Positions 31,401 to 44,600 of a stretch of 64,000 nt of DNA are shown here, piece after piece (the stretch's first letter is position 1; each line of letters begins with the position of its first letter). The notes under the pieces were generated by a model. That model searched no databases, was not told the DNA's origin, and saw only the letters and a program-made list of their open reading frames with translations. Source of the stretch: Nelumbo lutea (lineage: Eukaryota; Streptophyta; Magnoliopsida; Proteales; Nelumbonaceae); the NCBI GenBank assembly GCA_022828595.1, contig JAKGHH010000003.1:14198934-14262933 (forward strand). The letters are read 5' to 3'. The position numbers were made by a program, and so were the translations under genes.

Positions 31401-34400
31401 AAAGAAAGTAATATCCATAGAGACAAACTTCCTCTCGGAGACAGGATCATAACCGCAATAACCCTTTTGAGTTTGTGCATAACCAAGGAAGATGCATTTG
31501 GAGGCGTTGGGTTCGAACTTGGAGGGATGGGGTCCGAGAAGCTGAACAAAGCAAGTGCAACCGAATATCTTAAGGGGAATAGAAAACAAGTCCTCACGTG
31601 GGTGTAGAAGCGAAAAAGAAGATCGCATATCAAGGACCCTGGAAGGGACCCGATTAATAAGGTATACTGCCGTGAGGATAGCATCCCCCAGAAGCGAATA
31701 GGGACATTGGAAGTAAACATGAGGCTTCTAGCCACTTCCAAAATGTGCATATTCTTCCTCTCGGCAATTCCATTCTGCTGAGGTGTATGAGGGCAAGAGC
31801 TCTGGTGGATAATCTCATGATGAAGAAGATAAGATGTCAATGATTTAGCAAAGTATTCCTTTGCGTTATCAGATCTGAGAACTTTGATCTTGGCATCAAA
31901 CTGGATTATGATCATTTGGTGAAAATTTTGGGTCAGGGAAGGTACCTCATCTCGTGAACGCATGAGATAAACCCAAGAAAAATGGGTATGGTCATCAACA
32001 AATAACAAAAAGTATCTGTACCTTCCCATGGAAGAGATATGATAAGGCCCCCAAACGTTAGTATGCACAATATCAAAAGAATTATCACTCCTTTTATTAC
32101 TCAATAAATAAGGCTTTTTACAATGCTTAGCAAACTCACAACTTTCACACTGTAGCTGAGACAATTCAATAGACTCAAATAAAGTAGGAAACAGACTCTG
32201 TAAAGATTGAAAAGACAAATGACCTAATCGGTTATGCCAAAGCATAACCGGACTCACACTCTGAGAAACAAAATATAACTTCTCTGCTGACTCTCCCTGA
32301 CGGAACCGCTCCCCGAGCAAATAGATTCCATTCGTCTCACGACCAGTCCCAATCACCTTCTGCGTCTCCAAATCCTGAAAAATACATCGGTCAGGGAAGA
32401 AGGTTACTGAGAAGTTCATATGCTTAGAAATACTATTGACTTAAAGAAGGTCAGTATCAAGCTTAGGAACATGCAAAACAGATGATGGGGAGATAGTATC
32501 TGAAAGCTTGATGTCACCCTTCCCAGAAATAGGAACCAGGGAGCCATCAGCAATAGATACCTTATCCCTACCAGAAGACAAATGGTAAGTAGTAAACAAT
32601 GAAGGCAAGCTAGTTATGTGATCAGATGCACCTGAGTCTATTACCCAACAAGGTTCAGTAGTACCTAGAGCTGAGGCATGATAGGCTGAAGCTCGAGTAC
32701 CTGAATGGGCGAAGGCAGATGTGACAGGGGCTAATGGAGGCTGCGGTGGCTGAGCTGAATTTCCAATCTCCTTTTCTAGCTGTATTAGGGCAGCCCGAAC
32801 TGCAGCTAAGGTCTCCAAAGATGTTCCTTTTGTGCCAGATGAGGATGCTGAATCATTGTTCATGGCTACATGAGCAGTGCCCTTCTTGTTTCTTAACTTC
32901 GCAGGAACCAAGTGGGGATGCAGTTTCCAACATGCCTCTTTTGTATGTTTGGGTTTCTTACAATGTTCACATACTACATCATTCTTGTCTTCCTTCCTCC
33001 TGTCCTTCTCTGAATCACCCCCTGATTTTGGTGTAGCTACTACAAAGGCTGATGCGGGTTGCATCATAACCTTCCTTCTGGTCTCTTCACTGTGTACAAA
33101 TGAGTAAGCCTGAGAGAGAGTCACACTGTCTCTAGTCAAAATCTGCTACCTCACAATATCATATTCTGAGTTCAGTCCCACCAGGAACTCAAACACTCTG
33201 TTTGTCTCGATGTGCTTTCTATGGGTCTGAGCATCTTTGGGACTCTCCCACTCAAGAGTCTCTAAGTGATCAATCTTGTGCCACAGGGACTTCAAGGTAG
33301 AGAAGTAGACCGACATCGGTTTCTCTCCTTGTTTAAGGGTGTTCACTTCACATTTCAATTCATATGCTCTAGCAACATTAAGGGGTTGGGAGTAAGTTTC
33401 TTTCATAACATTCCATATCTCCTTAGCTGTCTTTGCCCACAAATAATTCCGACTAATATGAGGCTGTATAGAATTACACAGCCATGTCATAACCAAGTAG
33501 TTTTCTTGCATCCACTTGGTATATGCCGGGTCTCCCTTGGAAGGTTCTTTCATATCTCCCAGGAGGTACCATAATGTACCTCTTCCACCAATAGCCATCA
33601 TGGTTGATTGGGCCCATTCCAAATAGTTTGATCCATCAAACTTTACGGTTGTAATCTGACCACCCATCTCAGAAATACCACCATAACTGATGTTCCCAAG
33701 ACTGCCTTCTGCCTGAATTTTAGACTCCATTTCTGTCAAGTCTCAAAATAGCACTTGAATCACCAATCACAGTCAAAACAGTATAGGCCTGATCTATATT
33801 CTCAGTGTATGTGCGCAAAACTGAAATAATTCTGATCTGAAACCAACTAGCCAACACAGCAATAGCTGTCCGTAGATCTCTAACTCCCTTAGAACTTTGA
33901 GAACAACTTTAAAAAACTGATATGCTAGGGAAAGTTAGGGTTTTAATCAGTCCTGAAAGGAAGCAATTCAGTCGCACGGTCCAAACTATATAGATGAGCT
34001 TGCAGTAGGGTTTTAATCAGTCCTGAAAGGAAGCAATTCAGTCGCACAATCCAAACTGTATAAATGGGCTTGCAGTAGGGTTAATAAGAAGCCCTAGAAT
34101 CTGATCGGACCTACCAATAAACTTAAGAGTAGCTCTAGGTAGATCACAGGGTTCAATCAAACACTAGGGCTTGCCGCAGATCACTTTCAAACCCTAGAGT
34201 AGAGAGAAACACAATTCGGCCAGGGTTTGCTGTAAAACCCTAGTGAATCGAAGAGAGAAAGAACTAGAATGGTTCGGCCTTCCCCTTCAGATAGGTCCAA
34301 CCTATCTTCTCTGATAGAACTTCTCTTAAAAAGTAAACAACTTACAAGGAAGAATTAGTTCGCTGCCTTCTAGGGTTACCTGAACCCTAGTCTTCTCTGA

Positions 34401-35588
34401 TCCTTCCTGACCACCAACACTCTGCAACCCTAGCAAGTTTCCAACAGCTGTTAGCACCTCTGGCGATCTCCAAGAATCAGTCTGCGAACTCCTCCTTTTC
34501 AGCTTTCAGTCCTAGGGAATTCTCATGTGATCGGCTGGTATTAGACTCACATGAAAAACCCTAACTTGGCTCTGATACCATATAGGTTTTCAAGACTGCT
34601 ATTCAGTCTTGACCACTAAGAGATTTCAGGTTCGATGAGAAGAGAAAGTGAAGAAGAAGTAGAAGAAAGAGTGATGAAAGAGCAGTAGAACACAGATTTT
34701 GAGGAGAAGAACAGAATGTCAATATTCTGCCGCCGCCACTTTAAGTTAATATATATAGGTTATGCTAGTTACATGAAAGGACATATCTGCCCTTGGTGTT
34801 TACATCACAACTACTAACAAATAACAAACAATATAAAACTGAAACTAGAAATAACTTAATAGCAAAATAACCACAACTGTGACTAAATACATTCTAACCT
34901 ACGGACAGAGTGGGACCACAGCTGTGGGGCCCACATCAATGTTCTCTACAGTTAATAATGAAAAAAATAATTAAATATATTTAAGTAGTATCTGTAATCT
35001 TTCGAAACAAAAACAGGACTTAGCGTTTTAGAAAGAGGATTCCCAGTTGTACTCATTTCCAAGTAGTGAATGTCGAAAGAAGCTTCATCAAAACATAAAC
35101 CATAGAAACTCATTAAAAAAAGAAGAAAAAACATAATCATAGACTAGAATGGCCTTACATCCATCCACACTCCTAGGCCAATCCATCTTTTTGTTGTTGT
35201 AGGCAACCACCACTTAAGAGTGCATGCATTCTTTTATTTTCCCAAGGCTACAGTTTAATGTCTCCATGCAAGCAAGGCCACCTGAAGCTTATGCAAAACA
35301 AACAAGATAAGTGTGCACCCTATAGAAATATTTATGATCTTTCTATATGGTTTCATGGCAATCACCATTGTTCTGCTGTCCTATCTGTCAGATAATCATC
35401 TGAATTGAATCTCTAATACCCCAGGCCATACTGCTATAGGTATTTATGAACGCCAGATTGTATATATAGACCAAGTAAGTTGAACATTCCATTTCTCAAA
35501 TCTGTTGGGTTGGGTGTCAATAATTTCAGTTACCAGTTGTCACTGGGAAACAGTCACAATTCTCCATTGATGGTAATTCAATGTGCAT

Positions 35589-35622
<34 letters not shown>

Positions 35623-38600
35623 TAGCTCATGGATGATAAATCAATGTGCATTTAGTCACTTTTTTTGTTTTCTTTTCTTCCAAAATGCTGGTTGGTCCAA
35701 TTTGCATTCTTACAACATGGTTTGTTGAGATTTCTCTTTCTGCAGATCAAGCTTTGAACTATTTTTGGGCACATTTCCAGTACACCTTGACTGTACTCAA
35801 ATTTTCTAGCAGAGTCAGCAGACATCTAGATTATATGAACTAATCTAAGACTCCTTTTGTTGTGGCTCTAGAAAATATTGTTAACTATGTAACATAACCA
35901 GTTACGAGGAGATGACTTAGTTGCTGAACCTTCATTCAGGGTTTTTATTATCATATGTTGTCTCTCATTGATACAAGTTAAAATGTCTTATTTCAGGTTT
36001 TTACTTGGTATGGTGCCACGATTGAAATGGATGGGACCACTGAAACTGATTACACTGCAGATGAGGTATGTTCTATTATGCTCCTAAGCATTCTAACAAA
36101 TTACGTTAGGCATTTGGTTCAATTCTACTAGTGAGTGTGAGTTCTCAAGTGAAAAAGGTGTGTTTTCTATTAATGATGAACGGTTCTTGATTTAGACACC
36201 TATGGTTAGCTATGTAAATGTTCATGCTGTACTGGATGGGCGACGGAATCGTGCTAAAATGTCCTCAACCACTGATCCCAATACTTCTCAGGTATCACTT
36301 TATGTTTGTCTTTGATATCTTTACCATAGGGTTTTCTTTCTTTTCTTTTCTTTTTTTTTTTTTTTTGATAAAACATAGGGTTTTCTATCAGTTTACAGTT
36401 TCCTAACTCCTAGCCATTAGAATTGTTTTGGAAGTTTCATGTTGTGTAAAACAAGGGAGTTTCACACTGTGTAAACAAACTATGCATGTAAATTTCAAAA
36501 ACACACTTCAAACATGCAGGGAAAATTAAGGCATTGTTATGTAGGAGAGAAGAAGGGAGGAAGAAAGAAGAGAGAACTGAGAGCCAAAAGTACTGCTGGT
36601 GGCGCCAACTTTTGATATATATACTAGGACGACAAAACATAAAAAATAAATGGAGGAAAGTACAATAGTACCATTGCAGTACTAAGATAAATAACAGTCT
36701 TTTAACACTCTCCCTCAAGTTGGGACATAGATGTCAATCATGCCCAACTTGTCATATAAATCATGATGCCGTGAGTGTAGAGGTGTAAATCGGACCATGC
36801 CACCCGTGGTCTGGCATGACCATGCGGGCCGTGTTGGGCTTGGGGTTTTAGGTCCACGGGCTGGCACGGCCTAGCCCGCAGCCTGACCCAACACGGCCCA
36901 TATATATATTTTATATATAGTTATATAATATTATATAAATTATAATTGTATAATAATATATAGTATATAATATATTAATAATATAAATATTTTTTTTATT
37001 TTATTATACTAATTTATTTAATTATTGCATATATAAGCAATTTTATACACAAAATTCATATAAAATTAAAATTTTAAGTTTTTTGTCAATTTTTTTTTAA
37101 AATAGCTTTGGCCTGATGCATGGCCCGACATGGCCCAATGCTCGGCCCGCGGGCCAGCCCGGCCCGCGACATAGCACGGGCCCACGCCCCGACACAGTCC
37201 ACTTTACACCTCTACGTGAGTGGTGTAACCCTTTTGTAAAGATGCCTGCAAGTTGATCTACAGAGCTAACATAAGGAGTACACACTTCCCCTGTGACGAC
37301 CTTTTCTCTAATTAAGTGTTTGTTGACTTCGATGTGTTTAGTTCTATCATGCAACACTGGATTAGCAGCAATGCTTATGGCTGCTTTGTTATCACAGAAT
37401 AGGGTAATAGGTCTGTCAACTAGAAAACCCAACTCACTCAACAAATTTTTTAGCCACATGATTTCAACTACTCCATGAGGCATTGCCCAATATTCAGCTT
37501 CAGCACTAGATCTAGCTATCACATTCTGCTTTTTGCCTCTCTAGGTAACTAGATTACCTCCTATAAAGGTACAATAGCCACTAGTTGACTTTTAGTCATT
37601 CAGGGATCCTGTCTAATCTGCATTAGTATATACTTCAACTTTCAAATGTTCATGTTTTTGAAACAACAAGCCTACACTTGGGAACTTCTTAAGATATCTG
37701 AGAAGTCTTTTTGTTGCTTCAAGATAGGTAGTCTTAGGGGCATGCATGAACTGGCTAAGAACTCCCACTGCATAAGCTATGTTTGGTCGAGTCATAGAAA
37801 GATATAACAATCTTCCAACAAGTCTCTAGAATAGTTTCACACCCTTGATGGGTTTACCTTGACAGTCACATGGTTTGTGGTTAGGGGAATCAACTGGTTT
37901 CACTCCCAATTTTCCTGTATCCTGGAGTAAATTTAGAACATACTTTCTTTGGAAAATGAAGATACCCCTTTGTGAGCGGGCCACTTCAATCCCAAGGAAG
38001 TACCTTAGAGGACCTAAATCCTTCACTTCAAACTAGGTAGCAAGAAAATTCTTCAACTTCTGAATTTCATCCTTCCAATCACCAATGATAACTATATCAT
38101 CAACATATACTATCAGTGCTGCAATTTTCCCTTCCCCTCTTTTCACAAACAATGTGTGATCAGATTGACACTGCTTGTATCCTCTTTGTTGTACTGGTAC
38201 ATGGAACCTGTTGAACCAGACTCTTGGTGATTGTTTCAACCCATATAATGATTTCTTTAACCTGCACACTTTTTGTTCATTATCTTGAGCCCGAAAACCA
38301 GGGGGTTGTACCATATATACTTCCTCTTCAAGGTCACCATTCAGAAAGGCATTCTTGATGTCAAGCTGATGAAGATCCCAGTCAAGATTAGCAGCAAGGG
38401 AGAAAAGGACTAATGGAGTTCATATTATCAACATGTGCAAATGTTTCTACATAATCTACTCCATACACTTGTGTAATCTTTTCCACTAAACGAGCTTTAT
38501 ACCTTTCCATGGTGCCATCAGCCTTTTGTTTATTAACCGTGAAAACCCATTTACATCCAACTGGATCCTTCCCCTTAGGAAAATCTACTAGTTCCCATGT

Positions 38601-41600
38601 GCCATTTTTATGTGACGCATTAATTTTTTCCTTCATAGCATATGTCCATTCAGGTACCGAAAGAGCTTCTACCACATTCTTAGGGATAAGGACACTGTCA
38701 ATGGAAGAGAGAAAGGCCCGAAAGGAGGGTGGAATGTTTTCATAGGAAACAAAGTGGGAAATGGGGTGTATAGTGGTGCAAGATATAACACCTTTCCGAT
38801 GAACAATAGGAAGGTTAAGGTCATTAGCAACAGAAGTATCAATGGCAATAGGGTCAGGAACATCAACAGGAACCAATGTACCTGAATGAGTATGATCCGC
38901 CCCCAGAGAGTCTAATGGCATTGGTGGTATAGTTTCTAGGTGCCCCACAGCTTTTGAACACGGTTGGCCTTTGTGACGATGAAAGAAGACACGAAAGGGA
39001 GGAGGATCAGGAAGATGAGGGAGCTGAACTAGTTTCTCCTCATTCCTACACTCCCCCTGAGGAGAAACAGGGAAGAAAGGCTCACTCTCAAAAAAGGAGA
39101 CATTCATAGAGACGTAAAATTTTTGAGAAACAGGATCAAAGCACCGATATCTCTTCTGAGTGAAGGAGTACCCCAAGAAGATGCAAGGAATGGCACGAGG
39201 ATCTAATTTTCCACGAGTGGGTGACAGATTTTGAACAAAACAATGACAGCCAAACACACGAGGAGGAATAGAAAGAAGGGGGGACTTAGGAAAAAGAAGT
39301 TGATATGGGGCTTTGCACTCTAACCAACGAGAGGGCATGCGGTTGATGAGATAGGTAGCACAAAGGACAGCCTCAAGCCAAAAGCGTTTCGGGACATTCA
39401 TATGAAATAGTAACCCCCAGGCAACTTCAAGAAGGTGTCGGTTCTTTGTTTCAGTAACACCATTTTGTTGTGGTGTTTGGGCACGAGCTACGGTGAAGTG
39501 AGCCACGAGAATCAAAAAATTTTGTAAGATCACTATGAAAATATTCTTTGGCATTGTTCGATTGAAAATTTTGGATTTCAGTTTGAAATTGGGTGAAGAT
39601 CATCCGCTGAAAATCTTGGATAATTTTAGGTATTTCATCCCTGGTTTGCATGGGATATACCCATGTATATCTAGAGTAATCATCAATAAGGGTAAGAAAA
39701 TACTTGTAGCCACTCTCAAATGGTAAAGTAACAGGACCCCAAACATCATAATGAACAATGTGGAAAGGAAATTCAGATTTATTATTCTTTAAAGAGAAAT
39801 GAGTTATACATTGCTTACTCAATTGACAAGTTTGACAAGTAAATTCTGACACTAATACTGACTTAAACAACTCTGGAAACACAATTTTTAAAGACTCAAA
39901 AGATAAATGACCAAGACGACTATGCCATAAGTAAACTTGACTCTTACAAGACTAACTCTTAGACTCTATGACTTGAAGACCAGCCTTATTCTCCAGCATG
40001 TAAAGCCCATCAACCATACATCCTCTACCAATCATTTTCCCCGAAGCCAGATCCTAAATCACACAATGAGAAGGGAAAAGGGTCATTGAGCAGTTTAAGG
40101 AATTAGTAATACTACTAACAGAGAACAAATTAATGGGAAATTTTGGGACATGTAAAACATTAGATAGGGTAAGGCCAAAGGGAAGAGAAATAGTTCATTG
40201 ACCAGCTATAGTAGAGTATGATCCATCAGCTAGTCTCACCTTGTCTCTTCTAGAAAGGAGGTGATAGGTTTGAAAGTAAGAGGACTTACCAGTCATGTGT
40301 TTAGACACTCCATAATCAATGATCCAAGGAGAGTCAGGGGAATGAGATGCTACATGGAAAGTTGTGGCAGAGTTACCTAATGTAGACGCATATGAAGTTG
40401 AGGGAGGAGCATCCATCTGACAAATTGCTCTACCATAGAGCTCTAAATGGTCATGGAAGGAATAAATAATATCCTCCCTTGGGTTAGATCCAGAGGCATG
40501 TGGTTGAGTCATAGTAGTAATGGGGGGTTGATTCTCTTGAGTAGCCATATTTGCCATAGTGTGTTTTCTTGTACCTTGCTGTCCTGACTTTTTATTCATA
40601 TCTGAACCTTGCTTCTTACTCATATCTTGAGCCCATTTCGGCTTCCCATGAAGATCCTAGCATGTGTCTTGGGTGTGTCAGGGTTTCTAGCAATGAGTAC
40701 ACCACAGTTTGTCCTTGTCATCTACCTTTTTCTAAAAATCTCCCTTCTTAAAGGTATTTCCCCCACCGGTAGTAACACTCCCTTTTGCTACCAACACGAC
40801 TGCATCCCCTCCATAATTGCTCATCAAATTTTTTCTGCTTTCTTCTGATTGTACAAGAGGATAAACTTCCTGGATGGATGGAAGATCCTTCCTACCTAGG
40901 ATCTTAATTCTGATAGATTCATATGCAGGGCTCAAGCCATGTAGGAGAGCAAACACTCTTTGTTGGGAAACAAGTTTTTTGTACAATTCTGCATCTTCAT
41001 CACACTTCCAATCCACACTCCGATAATGGTCTAACTCCTTCCAGACAGAGGTCAAGTTTGAGTAGTACACTGACAAACACCTCTCCCCCTGTTTACAAGT
41101 GGACGATTCTGCCTGTAACTGGTAGATTTTTGCATAGTGACGCAGTTCAGAATAGGTTGATTTTGCTTGTTCCTAGATCTCATTTGTCGTTTCAGCCCAC
41201 ATAAAATTTCTTCTTATTTGATGTTGCATAAACACTAAAAGCCAGGACATGACCATGCTGTTTTCCTGGCTCCATCTGTCATATTCAGCACTCCCAGAAT
41301 TGGGTTCTTTGATTCTCTCATTTATATAACATATCTTTTCCCTTGCAATGATGTACAGCTTGATCCCTCTTGACCACTCTAAATAATTTAAGCCATCGAG
41401 AGGAATAACAGCCATGGGAAAGGATAGGTCTACACCCCCACTCATTCCATTCTGCATTGAGGAAACACTGGATGTAGCAGAATCTTCACCACTCATGATT
41501 ACAGATTCAAAAACACTCTTAAAGTGGGTACAAAACCTAAAAAAAATAAAGGTCTAACACCAAGGGAGAAAGGTAACCCCTTTTTTCTTCGGAAACACAA

Positions 41601-44600
41601 CTCTTTTCTGTAAAACACAGGTGCTGTTACAGCACTAACAGGTCATCCCTTGACCTACAGATTCAACACAGGTGCTGTCACAGTGCATACAGGTCATCTC
41701 TTAACCTACGCATCAACAGGAAGGCTGTTACAGCATGTACAGGTCACTCTCTAACCTTCAGTCCACCATAAAAAACTGCTATTGCAGTACACAAAGGTCT
41801 TCATGACCTACAGTTTATACAGGGATCAGTCGATCCCACAAAAAAAGAAAAAAAGAGGTGCTGATCACCTCACATCCAACCAGCAGACCTAGTACAGGTT
41901 CTGCCCTGGCACACGACCGAAAAAAAAAAGGAGAGGTTACTTCAGTGCATGAGAAAACCTTGATCTTCAATCAGCCAAACAGTAGATGAGGGTGGCAGAT
42001 CTGGAAATCTGGTGCGAAGAAAACTGTTCACTCGACTTCTCCTTTCAGATATGGTAGTCCCACTCTGATACCATGTTATGCAGGAGAGAAGAAGGGAGGA
42101 AGAGAGAAGAGAGAGAGAAGAAGAGAGAAGAGAGAACTGAGAGCCAAAAGTACTGCTGGCAGCGCCAGCTTTTGATATATATACTAGGGCGACAGAACAT
42201 AAAAAATAAAAGGAGGAAGTACAATAGTACCCCTGCGGTACTATACTTAGATAAATAACAGTCTTTTAACATGCACCATGAGAGTTCCACATACCATCTG
42301 GATTTTAGCACCACCTGCATCTCATCCTTGGCTAGTTGCAACAAGGGAAAGTATTATTAACAGTCACAGAATTAATAATGTACACAACCATATAACAAAA
42401 AAATACACCTAGCTATATACATTTGTATATATTTAGAATTTTGTAAATGGTTTATCTAGACTCCTTGCTATGCCTTTTTAGACATGGCATGAGCCTATTG
42501 GGGTACATCCCACATGTGGAGAGGGTGATGCAGCATAGGTGGAGCCCTTCTGAGCTGTTACCTAAGCTGACATATTTAAGTTTCGTGGTCATCTCCACCC
42601 TTTTGCTGTAGAACTATATCCATTCTTTTGCTATGGAACTCTACTAAATTTTGTTCCCATATTATGTTTTTATTCATCTAAATAAGCTATATTTTCCTCT
42701 CTGCATTTGGTTTTTGGATCTCAAAGTTAAGATACATTTTGTGGCACAGGGTCCCAGGGTGATTGTGGTAGGACCTACAGATTCTGGAAAGAGTACATTG
42801 TCAGCGATGCTTCTTAGCTGGGCAGCTAAACAGGGTTGGAAACCTACTTTTGTGGATTTGGATATTGGTCAGGGATTCATAACAATTCCTGGTTGTATTG
42901 CTGCAACTCCAATTGAAATGCCAATAGATCCAGTTGAAGGAATTCCTCTTGATATGCCCCTTGTTTACTTTTTTGGGCACACAACACCCAGGTAGCAGAT
43001 TATGCATTGCCTTTTTTTTTTTTTTTCCTTTTAACCAATTTTCTTGAAGTATCACCACAGTTTATGGATTAACCAAACTTGACAAGTTTATGGCAATTTG
43101 TCCAATTTTGAAAAGTGCTGTTGACAGTGTTGTTCCACAGTGCCAATGCAGATTTATACAAAGTGCTCGTAAAGGAGCTTTCTCGAACCCTTGAGAGGCA
43201 ATTTTCTGGCAACGCCGAATCTCGAGCTGCAGGCATGGTGATCAATACCATGGGTTGGATAGAAGGTGTTGGTTATGAGGTATTTGTGATGTTATTCATG
43301 AATGGGGTTGTTCCAGTTTAGCAATACTTGTTGAATGTGTGGCTCTATGTAATGTTCATTTCTGCCTTCATGTTTTGTTGCAGTTGCTTCTTCATGCAAT
43401 TGATACATTCAATGCCAATGTAGTTTTGGTTTTAGGTCAGGTAATTTATTTTGCATAAGTTTTTTCAAATACTGCTAGCATGGCTATCATTATTCCAAAG
43501 CACCACTCACATTGGATTATTTTGTTCTTATTAATTAAGGTTGTTGATTTTTCTATACTTTCCACAAGTCCAAGAATTTGAACAGGCACATGGCATGCAT
43601 GTGATGGTCCACAACTAGCCTCTGATGCTCCCCTTTAGTCTTGGGTAGGAAATCAAACAAGATGAGTAAAAAGGCACCCGGGGGGGGGGGGGGGGGATTC
43701 TCTTTTCTTTTTTTTTTTTGAATTGCATTTAGGTTTTGAAGTTTGTCAGAATTTCATTGTTTTGAATTTCCATTATTTCAGCCATGTCCAAAGTCCAAAC
43801 CAACTTGATCCCTGTTCAAAATTTTTAGATCTTGTTCAATTGTAGCCTGGATGAAAAAAAAAAAAAAAAAAAAAAAAACTTATGAAAAGTCATCTAACCA
43901 AACAGAACCTTATAATGTTGTTTGTTGGTGTAGTAGGTTAATCCAAAAGCAGATAATTGCTTGGCTGTAGATGGATTCACAATGACCTGGCAGCAAAGTG
44001 CTGGTTTAAACAACTAGTGGGAGGGTTAAGGATCAATTCCCCTAATGCTATGGCTATCAAGAAGCTGAGCTTTTCCCAGCTTTGGTTGGTTTTATGACAA
44101 CCTCAAGGGGCTGAAGCTCTAGTCGCTAATGATATCCAAGCTCTGGCCCAACTCTGCTATGCCCATTAAATTATGGCCTATTATTCTCTATTTTGTTTGG
44201 TTTACTGAACTCATATAATGCCAACTTCTTGAACCTACCGCTCACCAAGAAAGAAAAAATTTAATCATAAAGCAAGCCTTATGATAATATATTATCCAAG
44301 TTAACTGGGCCTGTTCTAGCTCATCTTAGTTTTGTTTATCTAAACTAGTTGATTTGAAGTTGTTCTTGGTTCATGCTTGAGAACTAATTTCATGCTTGGC
44401 TGAGCTCACAATCTCGCATACAAGTTCTGTAAGCTCACAACCTCACTTAGCATTGTATAGGTAGAGTGGAGTCCATCAAATTAGTTGATCCAAATTCCAA
44501 AGTAAAGTTGTGGTTGTTCTGAGCAATTTATTATCGGTAGATCAGCCTATAGGCCGTAGTACTTGGACTGGGGATTTATCTTTACAGTTTAACAGAACAT

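Larger units (their letters stand above)
29366..34950 (-). mobile_element. Copia A, Ty1/copia retrotransposon in CLP1 intron 1
   Basis: Read on the minus strand: 5' LTR (34581-34950), primer-binding site, leader, gag, protease, integrase, RT-RNase H, a purine tract, then only about 47 bp of 3' LTR (29366-29412) beginning TGTAGACAACATTGAT. The element is antisense to CLP1. No target duplication is found, as expected with one end missing. Integrase precedes RT, the diagnostic order for Copia. Confidence 0.9.
36535..42271 (-). mobile_element. Copia B, Ty1/copia retrotransposon in CLP1 intron 3
   Basis: Minus-strand element with a 5' LTR at 42074-42271 and a 3' LTR at 36535-36707, antisense to CLP1. 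Gag, protease, integrase, RT and RNase H can all be read but are heavily broken. A 437-bp hAT MITE (36778-37214) has inserted just inside the 3' LTR. The 5-bp flanks (GGCAT and TGCAC) do not match as a duplication. Confidence 0.9.

Noticed and set aside
43680..43696. Poly(G) tract as a functional G-quadruplex
   Set aside because: A single homopolymer in an intron, easily a slippage or sequencing product; there is no supporting context.
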